Shown: one piece after another, positions 23,007 through 33,926 of the stretch | Position numbering within the stretch: position 1 is the stretch's first letter | Layout: each line of letters begins with the position of its first letter | DNA from: Cephalotrichum gorgonifer | Taxonomy: Eukaryota > Ascomycota > Sordariomycetes > Microascales > Microascaceae | DNA length: 64,000 bases | Assembly (NCBI GenBank): GCA_900312665.1 | Contig: ONZQ02000003.1 | Coordinates: 1,654,986-1,718,985, forward strand | Reading direction: 5' to 3' | Made by a program: the position numbers and the translations under genes | Notes under the pieces: generated by a model | The model's database searches: none | What the model saw: the letters and a program-made list of their open reading frames with translations, nothing else | What the model was told of the DNA's origin: nothing

Positions 23007-24685
23007 CTATAGCTTCCCCTCCGCATCGATCCCTTCCCGATCTAGCGCCCACTGCACAGCAGCCTTCACATCGTCCGCGATGCCCTTCGGAATTGCGTTA
23101 CCCTCATTCTTCTTGAGGTTCGCAACATTCGTAACCCCCGTTTTGACCAGAATCGAAGTCCATGCCGTCCCGTCTGAGCTTTCGAACGTATTCGCCCCGA
23201 GAATGTCGGACCGAAGATTGTCCCCCACCATGTACACCGACTTCAGCTTCGGATGCTTCCCGACCTCGAGGCCGCCCCTGGCGAGGACCTCCTCCCTGTG
23301 GGCCATGAGCGCCTCCTCCGCATAAGTGTAAGCTATCTTGTTTGGCTTGCCAAACGTCTGGGACCTCATCTTCTGCCCCCCCGTGATCCGATGCCAGATG
23401 CCCGCTAGTGCGGCCTGGAATGCCCCCTGCCCCAGTCTTGGCTGATGATACGTCGTCGCCCATATCATGTCCGGGTTGGAGTAATATATGGTAGGCTGGT
23501 TGTCGGCGTACCAGCCCTTATTTGGTAAGGCGGCCTTGCCGTTCTTGGTAGAGTACGAGCCTAGATACCCCTGATAGCTCGACATCAGGTCAATGATGAT
23601 TTGGGTATCGAGGGCCCAGTCTCGTGGGTCGTTGAAGACGAAGACAGCATCAATCTTCAAATGGCGATCCATGGGCGAATTCCCGGCCTTTCCTAGCCAC
23701 ATGGGACTGGGGAGGGGTCGGGCCGTATCCTTATAGACCTGTTCCATCAGGTGGTTGAAGGGGAATATATCCGGATTGGCCTGGATGATGTCGGCCGGTA
23801 TAATCACGTTCTTGAAGCCATAGCTATTTGAAGAGATTAAACGTTAGTGGGCTGGAGGATTTCACGGAGTTCTCGGGCGGCCATTTGGGCTCCCACACTC
23901 AACGGGGGAGGGGGGCCAAGGGGGGGGGGTAACTTACCTCTCTGCTATCTCCCGACACTTCGCCGCGTCGGATCCAGTGACGAGAACAGTCTTGTCTCTC
24001 AGGCCCTCCGGCCCGTCGACTAGCCCCATAAACGGCGTGTGCGACTGGACAAAGTTATCCGGAGAGATTGGCACATCTAGCTTCGCGCTCAGGTCTGCGG
24101 CCCTCTCTGCCTCGCTCTTGCCGCCGCCATTGGTGAGAAGGACGAAGGGGATGTTGTTGTCGTGGAGGAAACGTAGCGCCTCTTTGGCGCCGGGGATCGG
24201 CTCGGATGACCGGAGAAGAACGCCGTCGATGCTGGTGCCGGGAGAGATGTCGTTAGTCGCTAGATCAACTGGTACCAAACGATGTTGCAAGTGGAAGATG
24301 GCAATCATGCGGACGCAAATTGAGTGACAGTATGTCGCGCGGGCTAGCAGCGGCGGCGCCTTGAAGGAGGAGAGAAGAATAAAGGGGGTGGGGGGGCTTA
24401 CTCGAATACGAAAGCATACGACGAGGGGTCTGCCAGGCTTGCCCTCGGTTTGTTGGCCTCGGCCTCACTAGCCGAGGTAGCGCTGGTAGAGGTCGCGACA
24501 GAGGCGTCGCTCGTAGATATATCGCTGGTCGATGAGAATGCCCGCCTACTCCCAACCAGAGCCGGCGCGACGGAACAGGGTCTTGCTACAATGGCAGAAT
24601 ACAACCGCGGTGTCGTCGTGTGGCATAGGTTGGCGGCGGGGAGCTTCGAAGCGCGGAGCAGTGCGCGGGCAAGAGGGGACACCAT
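23007..24685 (-). CDS. HAD-superfamily hydrolase, CECR5/HDHD5-like, probably mitochondrial
   Basis: Three exons fit in phase: 24685-24402, 24231-23938 and 23823-23007, giving 464 residues (donors GTAAGC and GTAAGT; acceptors CCAG and ATAG). The first splice completes HAD motif I, YAFVFDIDGVLL, with nucleophile D95 and D97. Motif II is FVLLTNGGGKS, and the acidic motif is VYMVGDNLRSDILGANTF. DAVFVFNDPRDWALDTQII is typical of the TIGR01456 / CECR5 subfamily, which includes yeast YKR070W. The N-terminus is rich in R, S and A with few acids (LARALLRASK, SAIVARP, GSRRAFSST), which suggests a mitochondrial presequence. The substrate is unknown for the family; some HAD members dephosphorylate small metabolites. 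Sco1 follows on the same strand about 550 bases away. Confidence 0.87.
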
Positions 24686-25233
24686 GGTTGGGCAATGTGA
24701 TTAATGTGATGCAGGTAGAGCCTGAAGAGCGATGCGTGTTCCTACGTCCGTAAAGATAAAAAGAATGGCTGGCTCCAGGTCCGCGTATTATACATGTATT
24801 AAATGAAAGACAGATGATTAGAGGTGGGGGAAGATACGATACGCCGAGAGTTGGAGCTGGAGTTGGAGATAAGTCGGAGAAGAGTGGAGCTGCGCTTGGA
24901 TGTATGGGCTCAATGTAGTCATCGTACATAGGATGTGGGTCCGCCAAGCTGACATGTTGCACCTGCTCGTGCAAGCCAATAGTGCCATGACTCTTCGAGG
25001 CGACACCCCCTTGCCTGAGAAATCGAATGCTTCAACAATTGATTTTTTTTAGAGATTGTCTAATGGTCGTATACAGGCATGGGCGATATGCCCTATAAAA
25101 TACAAGTACACACGCTCTCACACGGCGTGGACGTGTTCTGCGGTCCTCTGATCTGATCTGTAACCCTACATCGACTCGTACACGCGCAAGATACGTTTAA
25201 CGTCGACCGCGAAACCCCCTAGCCCGTCATTCT
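24686..25233. other. Intergenic between sco1 and the HAD phosphatase genes
   Basis: The 3' flank of sco1 is at the left and the promoter of the minus-strand HAD gene at the right. Open frames here overlap the first exon of the HAD gene on the opposite strand and carry no motif. Confidence 0.5.
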
Positions 25234-26244
25234 TCAGTACTTTTTCTGACCCGACCAATCCTTCATATGGTCAAGAATAACCTTCGCCCCCGCCGCCGGC
25301 GAATGCTGCCTCCCCAGCGCCTCCACGAAGTCACCGTCCGGGTCCATAAGGTAGAAGTATACGCTGTGGTCCACCAAGTAGTCCTCCCCGGGCGTCGCGT
25401 GCTGGGGCGTGCTGAAGTACACCCTGTATGTCTTGCACATAGCCTTGATCTGATCGTACGTTCCCGTCAGTCCCACGAGCTTGGGGTGGAACTCGGACAG
25501 GTATTGCTTCAGCTCTTTCGGCCCGTCGCGGGCGGGGTCACAGGTCACGAAGACGGGTATCACCGAGTTGGGCCGTGCCTTGTCCACGATTTCGACCATG
25601 TCGGCCATCTTGTCGAGCTCTTCGGGGCAGATGTCGGGGCAGTGGGTGAAGCCGAAGTAGACCTAGACGCGGGGGGGGGTTGCACTAGGTTAGCTACTGC
25701 TGCTTACAATTTGTGATTGGATGGGGGCGGAGAGAACTTGGCGTACCAGCGAGTACCGTCCCTTGAGGTCCTCTTGTGTGAAGGGATTTCCGTGATGGTC
25801 CAGGAGCTCGAACGGTCCTCCTACGGAGGGTTTGCCGGAGCCCTTGTTGGCCTCCGCGATGCGCTTCCGCCTCATGCGCTCCTTCTCATATTCGAAGTAC
25901 AATACTAGGCCACCGCAGGTAAGGATGAAGATGACTCCGGACTTCCACGAGAATGGCTTGAAGGCGCAAAACAGACGTTAGCTAAGCTCCATTTTCGTCG
26001 GTGCTCCAGAATAGCGGGGGCTTCGGAAACATACCCCGAACCTGTATTTACTCTTGGCCTCCTGCACCGTCTTGAACGTCCTCGTCTGCGAGAACTGTCC
26101 ATTCCTCAATACTCGGGCGCAGATGGGCGAGGGGCGGGCCTGGCAGGCTTGGAATATCCTCGTCGAGAAGCTCCGGGTTTGGCGGGAGCTCGAGGTGCGG
26201 AGGACGGGTTGGAGAGACCTCCATGCGACTGCCGGCAGCGACAT
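25234..26244 (-). CDS. SCO1: Sco1-family mitochondrial copper chaperone for cytochrome c oxidase
   Basis: Three exons fit in phase: 26244-26035, 25956-25747 and 25662-25234, giving 282 residues. The N-terminus (about 1-60) is R/S/Q-rich without acids, a mitochondrial presequence. A single membrane helix (SGVIFILTCGGLVLYFEYE, about 75-93) anchors it in the inner membrane. The thioredoxin-like domain has the copper ligands C148 and C152 in THCPDICPEEL and H239 in YLVDHSVYFYL. These are the three residues Sco proteins use to pass copper to the Cu-A site of Cox2. A DPDGDF motif follows. The two introns flank the membrane-anchor exon. Its gene diverges from spp1 with 514 bases between the start codons. 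Confidence 0.93.
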
Positions 26245-26758
26245 TGTAGAGGCGATTCCGGGGGACGCAGCAGAATCGATCGGATTATCGGAAGAGAGTG
26301 GTTAAGGTAAGTTTTGTTGAAGCAGAAACTCCTCGGATATTAGATTTCCCCGGATTCAATGGCCGTCTTCATCAGGAGCTCAGGCGCATCAGGCGATCCA
26401 AGAAAATCGTTCCATTCCATCACTAATCCAAAATCCAAGTAGCGGACGGGACAACCACGGGTAATTATTTAGCGCCAAGACCCTTCACCGAGCTCACCTT
26501 CCATCTCAACATTGGCAATTCGGCATGAGCAAGTTGATGAGACGCGTCGCGCCCAGTCGATAGTTCTATCAAATCCAGAAGGCAATATCTCATGGAATTC
26601 CCCATTTTCTTCCTACTCATTATAAACTTACCTGAGAATCTTTTGGGCTTCCTTGGGGTTTCGTGAAACCCAAAGAAGGCCGCATTTTATGACATCAGGA
26701 GCAATCACTTATCCCCAAAGAGAATAAATATTCGTACAATGGTCACCCACCCTGGCAC
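26245..26758. promoter_or_regulatory. Divergent promoter region of sco1 and spp1
   Basis: 514 bases between two divergent ATGs, so both promoters must lie here. An inverted CCAAT box (ATTGG) is at 26511-26515, a site used by HAP-type factors that often control respiratory genes such as sco1. Whether it is used is inference. No other gene fits in this space. Confidence 0.5.
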
Positions 26759-28258
26759 ATGAACATGGATCAGACACCACCCCCACCCCCACCACCGCCA
26801 CAAAACCAAGGCACCTCTGCGGCAACGGAAGAACCCCGGTTCGAAGTGATTCGCGACAGCGAAGGGAACACTGTCGTCAGAGGGGTGGAGTTCGGCCACC
26901 CCGACTTCCTTTGGGTCCCGCCTACATCCGCGCCCAACAGGCCTCCTCCCATTATGATGGACAAGGTCGACAACGACGTTACTCCCTCCGGCGACATCGT
27001 CGACGCGGGGAACCCGAGGCCCACTACCTCGAAGAAGAAGGGGACCGCGTCGACCGTAAAGAAGGCGCCCAAACGGAGTAGTAAACCCAAGGGCGGGAAG
27101 AAGACCCCAAAGAGCAAGCGCCCGCCTCGTCCAGCCGGTGGCGCCGCCGCCTCCGAAGATGACGAGGACGAGGAGTCGGATAACGGCCCCTACTGCATCT
27201 GCCGCGGGCCGGACGACCACAGGTGGATGATCAGCTGCGAGAAGTGCGAGGACTGGTTCCACGGGGAGTGCGTCGACCTCGACAAGGTCACGGGCGAGAC
27301 GCTCGTCGAGAAGTTCATCTGCCCCAACTGCTCCGACGGCAGGCGATTCGTGACGCGGTACAAGAAGATGTGCTCCCTTGACGGATGCAGGCAGCCCGCG
27401 CGCGTCTACAGCGCCAAGGACTCTAGCGTCTTCTGCTCCGACGAGCACGCCCACCTCTGGTGGGATCGCATAGTGTCCTCGCTTCCCAGGAGGGTAGCCG
27501 TGCCCCCGTCCTCCGGTGACGCCCTCACGCAGGAGGACTTCATGGCCATTTTGTCGAGCGACCTGGGCGGCTTCGACGAGGAGTCCGGAACGTGGAAGCT
27601 GGCGAAGCACCCCTTCATCCGAGAGGTCGGCCTCCAGAGGCAGTACACTACCAAGGATGGGGGCGACGTGCGAAACGGCGACGTGCCCATCAAGTACCTG
27701 ACTGACGAGGAGGAGGTCTTCGTGCTCGCGTCCGCCTCGGACCGGTACATGCTCGCCGAGGAGATCGTCCTGTGCAAGAAGATGCTCCAGCTCCTCGAGA
27801 TGGCCAACGACCGCCTCAAGGCCGCCATCGCCGAGGGCAGCTTCTCCAGCGAGATATGCGGCTACGACAACCGCCTCGACTCTGTGTCCGTGCAGCACGC
27901 CTTCGCCGCCTTCTGCAAGACGGACGAGGGGATCGCCATCTTCAAGGCCGGGAAGCTGGGCGACCCCACGGGGCAGGATGACGACGAGTCGGCCGTGCGC
28001 GGCATGTGCGAGAGGAAGAGGTGCAAGCCGCACTACGGTTGGTATAACATGCTGACGAGGGCGATCCGCGCCCAGATAAAGGACTTGACGGCCGCCGCTA
28101 AGGAGAAGCTGGACCAGGAGAGCGACGTGAAGGAGGCGGCCGAGGAGAGGTTCTACCGGAGGATGGCGGAGGGGAATCGCGTCGAGGTGCTGGACGAGGG
28201 TCCCGGCAAAGTTGCGAACGGAGTTGACGGGATGCCGATGGACATCGACGGCGCCTGA
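26759..28258 (+). CDS. SPP1: COMPASS (Set1C) PHD-finger subunit Spp1/CXXC1-like
   Basis: Single-exon gene of 499 residues. A basic, proline-rich N-terminal region contains a lysine-rich tract (KKAPKRSSKPKGGKKTPK). It is followed by an acidic patch and a PHD finger at about 145-192: YCICRGPDDHRWMISCEKCE, WFHGECVDLD and FICPNC. The pattern has the aromatic residues and Cys4-His-Cys3 ligands of methyl-lysine readers. A second cysteine cluster, MCSLDGCRQPARVYS and VFCSDEHAHLWW, is the C-terminal zinc region typical of Spp1/Cps40/CXXC1. Spp1 binds H3K4me2/3 and stimulates H3K4 trimethylation by Set1. The C-terminal half is helical. ATG 26759 is the first of two close ATGs (M1 and M3). It is convergent with the BTB gene. 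Confidence 0.9.
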   Translation: MNMDQTPPPPPPPPQNQGTSAATEEPRFEVIRDSEGNTVVRGVEFGHPDFLWVPPTSAPNRPPPIMMDKVDNDVTPSGDIVDAGNPRPTTSKKKGTASTVKKAPKRSSKPKGGKKTPKSKRPPRPAGGAAASEDDEDEESDNGPYCICRGPDDHRWMISCEKCEDWFHGECVDLDKVTGETLVEKFICPNCSDGRRFVTRYKKMCSLDGCRQPARVYSAKDSSVFCSDEHAHLWWDRIVSSLPRRVAVPPSSGDALTQEDFMAILSSDLGGFDEESGTWKLAKHPFIREVGLQRQYTTKDGGDVRNGDVPIKYLTDEEEVFVLASASDRYMLAEEIVLCKKMLQLLEMANDRLKAAIAEGSFSSEICGYDNRLDSVSVQHAFAAFCKTDEGIAIFKAGKLGDPTGQDDDESAVRGMCERKRCKPHYGWYNMLTRAIRAQIKDLTAAAKEKLDQESDVKEAAEERFYRRMAEGNRVEVLDEGPGKVANGVDGMPMDIDGA

Positions 28259-28564
28259 TGGATCCATCTCTCCGGGAGCAGCTCGCGTCGTACGATGGGC
28301 CGGTCTCTCTTTCTTCGCACACCCCCTCACGGGCATGCTTTCACAGTGGTGGGCAGGGTATTATGGATGTCGTCATGGGTATTATCCTGCTACTCAAGGG
28401 GATATGCCATTTGCCCGGCCGGGAGGGATAGCGAGGTGTATGATATGGCTTCTGTGCTTTTCTTTCATTTTTTTTCTACGAGCGGTTATACCATGAGAAT
28501 AAAACGAGCAAGGTTATGATTCTATGTTTGCCATCCTCTATATCCCCTTTTCCCCGGGCCCTTT
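28259..28564. other. Convergent 3' intergenic between spp1 and the BTB gene
   Basis: 306 bases between two convergent stop codons, T-rich near 28465. It presumably holds both polyadenylation regions. No gene. Confidence 0.55.
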
Positions 28565-30596
28565 CTAAGCGTCCAGCTTCAGCTTCTCTAGCATAGCGTC
28601 AATCTTCGCCAGCCATAGCTCATAGTTTATCGCGTCAGAGTCGAACTCGTCCGTCACCACGTTCCCATCCAGCGTCCTCATCACTCCACCCCCGCCTCCG
28701 CCCTCTTCCCTCCCCTGCTCCTCCCGCCCTTCTCCTCCAAGACTGGCTTTCTCCTCTAGCTCCCCCGCCAGCGCATCGACCCCATCCTCATCCTCATCTT
28801 CGCCCATAAACTCAAGCCCGGCGTCTTCGAAGCGCAGCCGGAACCGCTCGGAGAGGTAATACCGGATATCGTCCAGCAGCTCGATCGTGTCCGTCTCCTC
28901 GCGCCTCGTGATCCTCGCCGCGCTCAGCCGGATCAGCTCCGCGAACTCCTCGTCGTCAATGTAGTCCTCTAGCCGGTACGCGAGATACCTGGCCGCGAAC
29001 TCCTCGAGCCTCTGCACGCGGAGGTCCCAGGCCGCGTGTATCACGTCGTATATGTTGACCGGCTCCGCCTCTGCATCCGCCTCCGTCCCCGCCCCCGTCG
29101 CGCCGTTGACTCCGGCCGTGCCGCTCCCGAGGGTGCTTATCACCGTCGCGGCCTTCCCCTTCAGCTTGTCGAGGAAGAGCATGTCGGCGGCGTAGAGGAG
29201 GTCCAGCGCGAGATCGAGGGGGCAGTCGGCCGTCTCGGTGTAGAGGAAGGAGAGGACGAGGCGGAGGACGTCCGGGGTGAAGTCGAGGGTCACGACGTGC
29301 AGGTGCTCCGACTCCTGCGCTTCCTTGAACTCGCTGGAGAACATGGTCTCGAAGTAGGGGCTCCGGATGAGCATTGCCTTGTGGACGGGGTATAACACCA
29401 CCTTTTGGGTTCCGGCAGGGGACGGCGATGCGCCGTCCTGAGCTATGTCTAACAGTGGGCCCGCTGGTATGCGCCCTGCTGCGCCCGGCTCGCGAGGGGT
29501 AGCAGTTCCTTCGGCTGAGGCCGAGGGCTCGTAGGCCGCGAGGAGGCAGTCCGCGAAACTGGGGTTAGTCCGGGGCCACTTGACCCCATCAAGCGCCCCC
29601 CGCTCCACCACCATCTCGTTCCCCAGGACCTCCTTCTCGAAGAACGACCGCACCTGCCCCTGCGCCCTGTCCACTTCGGCCTGGTACCTCTGGCGCGTCA
29701 GTCTCCGATCGTTCATGGCCAGCATCGATTCCCAGAGCGAGTCGACCTCGAGGTCCCTGCTGATCCTGTCTATCCCCTTCAGCACGTCCTCCTCCGTGTT
29801 CCCGCTCGACGCGTCGACGACGTCGCGGGGGATTTCGTCTAGGTAGAGATACTGCATGACGATGCGGAACGACTCCATGGGCAGCGACGACGGCAGCCTG
29901 AACGTCTCCGTGCCGGGTGCTACGGCCAGTTTCCTCCGGAAGTACGGACTCCTGGCCGAGAGGAGGAACCTGTGCAGTGCGAAGGACTGGGAGTCGGCGA
30001 CTAGGGCGATGTCCGACGTCCGGGGCGTCTCGCGGGACAGCAGCGATGTGATGTGGGCGGACCACGCCTGGAGGGGGTCCGTCGACTTGCTGAAGTCGTA
30101 CTGGAGGAGGAGGTCCCGGATCTTGTCGTTCAGGGCGTTGTAGACGCAGCGCTCGCCCTGGAAGGTGTTGCGCTCGGCCAGCGCACCTAACACGGGAATG
30201 AACACTCGGCCCGGGACAGGGGGGTCAGGGGACGACGCAGGAGGAACGTACCCGACTCGAGAAGCAACTGGACCAGTTCATAGTGTCCGCAGAGGCTGGC
30301 CTGACCGGGGAGAGGGGTGGTTAGGGAACGTAGCCTGGCAGTGACAAGTCCGCGAGGGAGGGGCGTCAACTCACGATAATCAGAGGCGTGTAATCGAAAC
30401 GGTCCCTGCCGTTGAAGTTGACTCCCGCGGAGATCAGCTCCTGGCATGTACGCAGGTCCCCGCGCCTACAGGCGTCGACGAGCTGGTTGAACTCTGGGCT
30501 TAGGTCTAGTGGGTTCTCCTCTTTCAGAGCACCGCTCTTCACCAGTTGTGCCTCATGACTGAGCTTCGCCTCGAGCTGGTCTTTCCGGAGCACCAT
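28565..30596 (-). CDS. Ankyrin and double BTB/POZ domain protein (ABTB1/Btb3-like)
   Basis: Three exons fit in phase: 30596-30375, 30300-30252 (49 bases) and 30186-28565, giving 630 residues. The N-terminal ankyrin unit is split by intron 1 (FNQLVDACRRGDLRTCQELI ... FDYTPLII | ASLCGHYELVQLLLESGA). BTB domain 1 is at about 140-220 (DIALVADSQSFALHRFLLSA, SPYFRRKL). BTB domain 2 is at about 315-430 (VLYPVHKAMLIRSPYFETMF, DVLRLVLSFLYTETADCPL). This order matches animal ABTB1, fission yeast Btb3 and budding yeast YIL001W. BTB proteins of this kind can act as Cullin-3 substrate adaptors; that role here is inferred from family. An acidic, glycine-rich stretch lies near the C-terminus. It diverges from nimA. 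Confidence 0.88.
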
Positions 30597-31361
30597 GGCG
30601 GCGAAGTGCGGGAGGACGAATTATATACGGGTTATAACAAAAGGGTCGGTCAGGTGAGGTCAGTTGGTAAGACCTGGAAGAAGAAAAAAACAAAAAAAGA
30701 AAAGGCCAAATAGCTATAGAAAATAAGGCCAATACATGAGATAAATGACATGCATATACAAGGCAGGTATGCTTTAGCGAAGGGCAATATCTCAGCCGCC
30801 CCGGGAGTCAAAGGTAGCTTAAAGAGGTGTTCATGAGATCGATGCTGATGAATTATATGGTGGTTATTAGGACATCCCGTCCCGCCACTGACGGCGCGGG
30901 GCACGGAATTAAGCGCACGGGCCATTTCCGGTTGCCGGTTGCTAGTGGCTGTTAATGGTCCCTGGTTGCTGGTACAAAGGTTTTCGGGGACTTCGGTGGG
31001 AGAGTCGGCAGAATTTCGGGTAAAGACCAGCAATAGTCCAGTGGGCCAGGGTCCAGTTCCCGTTGCTGTGACAGCCAGCAGCTTCTGTTTACTCAGCAAC
31101 TATCGTGCAGCAGCGGCTCCTCTCTAGGTCAATGCGGTGAACGTCAAGGTCGATCCTCACCTCAAAGGTCTTCCTCCAAGACTCATTCCCACCAACAACA
31201 ACAATCTCTACTAACAACAAAGATCACAGCTTGCCCGTGAATGTCTGGCCCGGACACCTCATTCATTTATCACTTTGAGTTTCCCTCCCCTTGCCCGCAC
31301 ATCACATCTTCCGTCTATGGGCTTTTGCACGCAGGTCCATTGTCCGTGCAGGTAGTTCAAC
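30597..31361. promoter_or_regulatory. Divergent promoter region of the BTB gene and nimA
   Basis: 765 bases between divergent start codons. Pyrimidine-rich stretches precede the nimA ATG (about 31270-31310). Open frames at 30650-31099 (-) and 30939-31127 (+) have no motif. No specific operator could be named. Confidence 0.45.
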
Positions 31362-33797
31362 ATGTCCACGACGACATCTCACGAGTATGATGTACTCGAG
31401 AAGATTGGTATGTATTCTCAATTCAGTCCCTCCCTTGCCTCCCCTTGTCCCGACTCTGTCCTGCGTCTCCTCGACCTCCCGTGCCGTGTCTCTAATACCC
31501 ACCAGGCCATGGATCCTTCGGCATTATTCGAAAGGTGAAGCGCAAGTCCGACGGCCTCATCGTCTGCCGAAAGGAGATCAACTATGGCAAGATGTCCCAG
31601 AAGGAGCGCGAACAGCTCCACGCCGAGTTCCAGTGCCTCTCGAGTCTCCGACACCCCAACATCGTCGCCTACTACCACCGCGAGCACCTCAAGACCCAGC
31701 AGGAGCTCCACCTATACATGGAATACTGCGGCAGCGGCGACCTGGGCCGCGTGATCAAGGATCTCAGGAATAAGGGGCAGCGAGCCACCGAGTCGTTCGT
31801 CTGGCACACGTTCTCGCAGCTGGTCTCCGCCCTCTACCGCTGCCACTACGGCGTCGACCCGCCAGAGATCGGGACCGACTACCTCGGCCTCATCGAGGGC
31901 GCCCAGAACCGCAAGGCGCCCCAGGGCAAGGTGGTCATCATGCACCGTGACCTCAAACCCGAAAACGGTAAGCCTCGAGTCCCCCTCCCGTTCCCTTTCC
32001 TCCTCCCCCTCTCTCCCGCAAAAATGCCTTGGAGGGGCAGTTCAGTCGCTAACAAGAGCTTGTTTTCCGTGTACAGTATTCCTCGGGCAGGACAACTCTG
32101 TCAAGCTGGGCGACTTCGGCCTGTCGAAGATGATAAAGTCACAAGACTTCGCCTCGACCTACGTCGGCACACCGTACTACATGTCCCCCGAGATCTGCGC
32201 AGCCGAGCGCTACACGCTAAAGTCGGACATCTGGTCGCTTGGGTGCATCATCTACGAGCTCTGCGCGCGGGAGCCGCCCTTCAACGCCAAGACCCACTAT
32301 CAGCTGGTCCAGAAGATCAAGACGGGCAAGTACAACCCGCTGCCGAGCTGCTACTCGGACGAGCTGTCGGCGACGATACAGGAGTGCCTCCGCATCAACC
32401 CGGACGAGCGGCCGTCCACGTTCAACCTGCTGCAGCTGCCCATCATGAGGCTGATGAGGAAGGAGAGGGAGCTGGTGGACATGAACAGCTCGATAAAGAG
32501 CAAAGAGGAGGCGCTGAGCGCCCGGGAGGCCAGGCTCGCGGAGGAGGTGGCGGCGTTGGAGGCCAGCAAGGACTACATCAGGCAGGAGATCGATGCGTCG
32601 CTGAGGAGAGAGTGGGAGGTCAAGGCTCAGCTGGAGATCAACAAGCACATAAACATGGAGGTGGAGAACCTCCAGCGGCAGTTCGAGGTCGAGGTCCGCG
32701 CGCGGGTCGAGGCGGAGCTCAAGAGGAGGGCAGTCGTCCCCGCCACCGCCGCCGCCGGGTCCGAGCCGGCTGGACCCCAAGTCGACTCGGTTGCTAAATC
32801 GAGCGGGGAGGCGGGCCAGCAGCCGTCCCTCGCCGATGGCGCCGGCGCCACGGGGATCCCCTCCACGACGACGAGCATCCCCGACATCACCACCGAGAAC
32901 CCCGAGGTGACAAGGCGTTTCCAGGGGACACCGATGCGTAGAGTGCAGACCATGTTCGCCGGCCACGTCTCGACGCCGGGCGACGTGGAGATGTCGGAGC
33001 CCTCACCCGTAGCCATCTCGTCCCTCGCCCTCTCGCCGCGGCGCAACGCGGGCGCCAAGGCCCCCGCCGCGACGTCGGGCAACATCTTCCGCGCGGCCGC
33101 CGCGGCCAACCCAACCAGCGGCACGGGCGACCTGGTCTGGAACGTCCCCCGCGACGCGCGGACGCCGGACTCGGACGACGACGACCCGATCCCGTCGCCG
33201 ACGCGCAACATCCGCTCCAACAAGAACCCCTTCATGGCGCGGAACCGTCCCGTCCTCACCACCTCCAAGTCCATGGCGGCCGTGACCAGCACCAACAAGC
33301 CCCTCCCCACCCTGCCCGGTGGCGGAACTAGCCCAGACGCCCACAACAGGCCCGCAACGGCGCACCCGCTCGACCGCAGCCCGTCCCCGAGCCGCCGGCT
33401 GAGCAAGATCCCGTCGGCGGCGAACCTGGCGAACCGCTACACGGAGCCGGCGCCCACGCTGACGCGGAAGCTCTCCAGCAAGAGCGACGCGCCGCTGAAC
33501 AAGGTTGCAGCGAAGAACAACATCAACATCCGCGGTCGGACGCTTGTCGAGCTCCAGCAGGCCCGCGCGGGCGGCCGCCCCCTCTCGGCCGTCATGGCGC
33601 CGGCGCCGGGGCTCGAGAACGTCAGCCCTAAGAGGGCCGCGACGACGGCGGCGGCGACGGCGGCGGCCAAGGAGCAGCAGGCGAGGGTGCCCGGGGCTCG
33701 GAGATCCAGCGACTCGACTCCCGCCGTGTGGGACCCGGAACGTGACGAGATGCCGAGCCCGTTCCTCGTCAGGACGAAGCCGCGCGCCAAGGCCTAG
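31362..33797 (+). CDS. nimA: G2/mitosis serine/threonine kinase NimA (NEK family)
   Basis: Three exons fit in phase: 31362-31407, 31506-31967 and 32077-33797, giving 742 residues (donors GTATGT and GTAAGC; acceptors CCAG and ACAG). The kinase domain occupies about 8-300. It has a glycine loop across intron 1 (LEKIG | HGSFGIIRKV), VCRKEI with the ATP-binding lysine, catalytic loop IMHRDLKPEN (intron 2 follows immediately), KLGDFGLSK, and VGTPYYMSPEIC in the activation segment. A fungal NIMA insert sits between helix E and the catalytic loop (DPPEIGTDYLGLIEGAQN). A coiled coil (about 310-410) and a long Pro/Ser-rich C-terminal tail with SPSPSRR and SPTRN sites follow, as in Aspergillus NimA, which drives mitotic entry. 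An odd in-frame open stretch after the stop is listed separately. Confidence 0.93.
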
Positions 33798-33926
33798 GGC
33801 ACCGACGTGCGGGGCGCCGGGCGCGACGAGGTGCCCATCCCGTTCTTCGTCGATGCCGAGACCAAGGCGCGCTGGAGCACTGGCGCGCTCTCGGAGGCTG
33901 ATGAGGAGGAGTGCGAGATCCTGTGA
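33798..33926 (+). pseudogene. In-frame coding-like extension after the nimA stop, with a duplicated motif
   Basis: After the TAG stop of nimA (33795-33797) the same frame stays open for 42 codons and ends with TGA at 33924-33926. It reads like protein (RDEVPIPFFVDAETKARW, then an acidic end). Its start mirrors the annotated C-terminus: RDEMPSPFLV (33741-33770) versus RDEVPIPFFV, with matching DNA over most of 30 bases. This fits a small tandem duplication of the tail that now lies behind a stop codon, or a readthrough extension. A sequencing error at the TAG is the third option. Confidence 0.45.

Noticed and set aside
26705..28336. Long minus-strand open frame (543 codons)
   Set aside because: It lies entirely opposite spp1, whose PHD finger is unmistakable. 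The frame is a GC-codon shadow with no motif.
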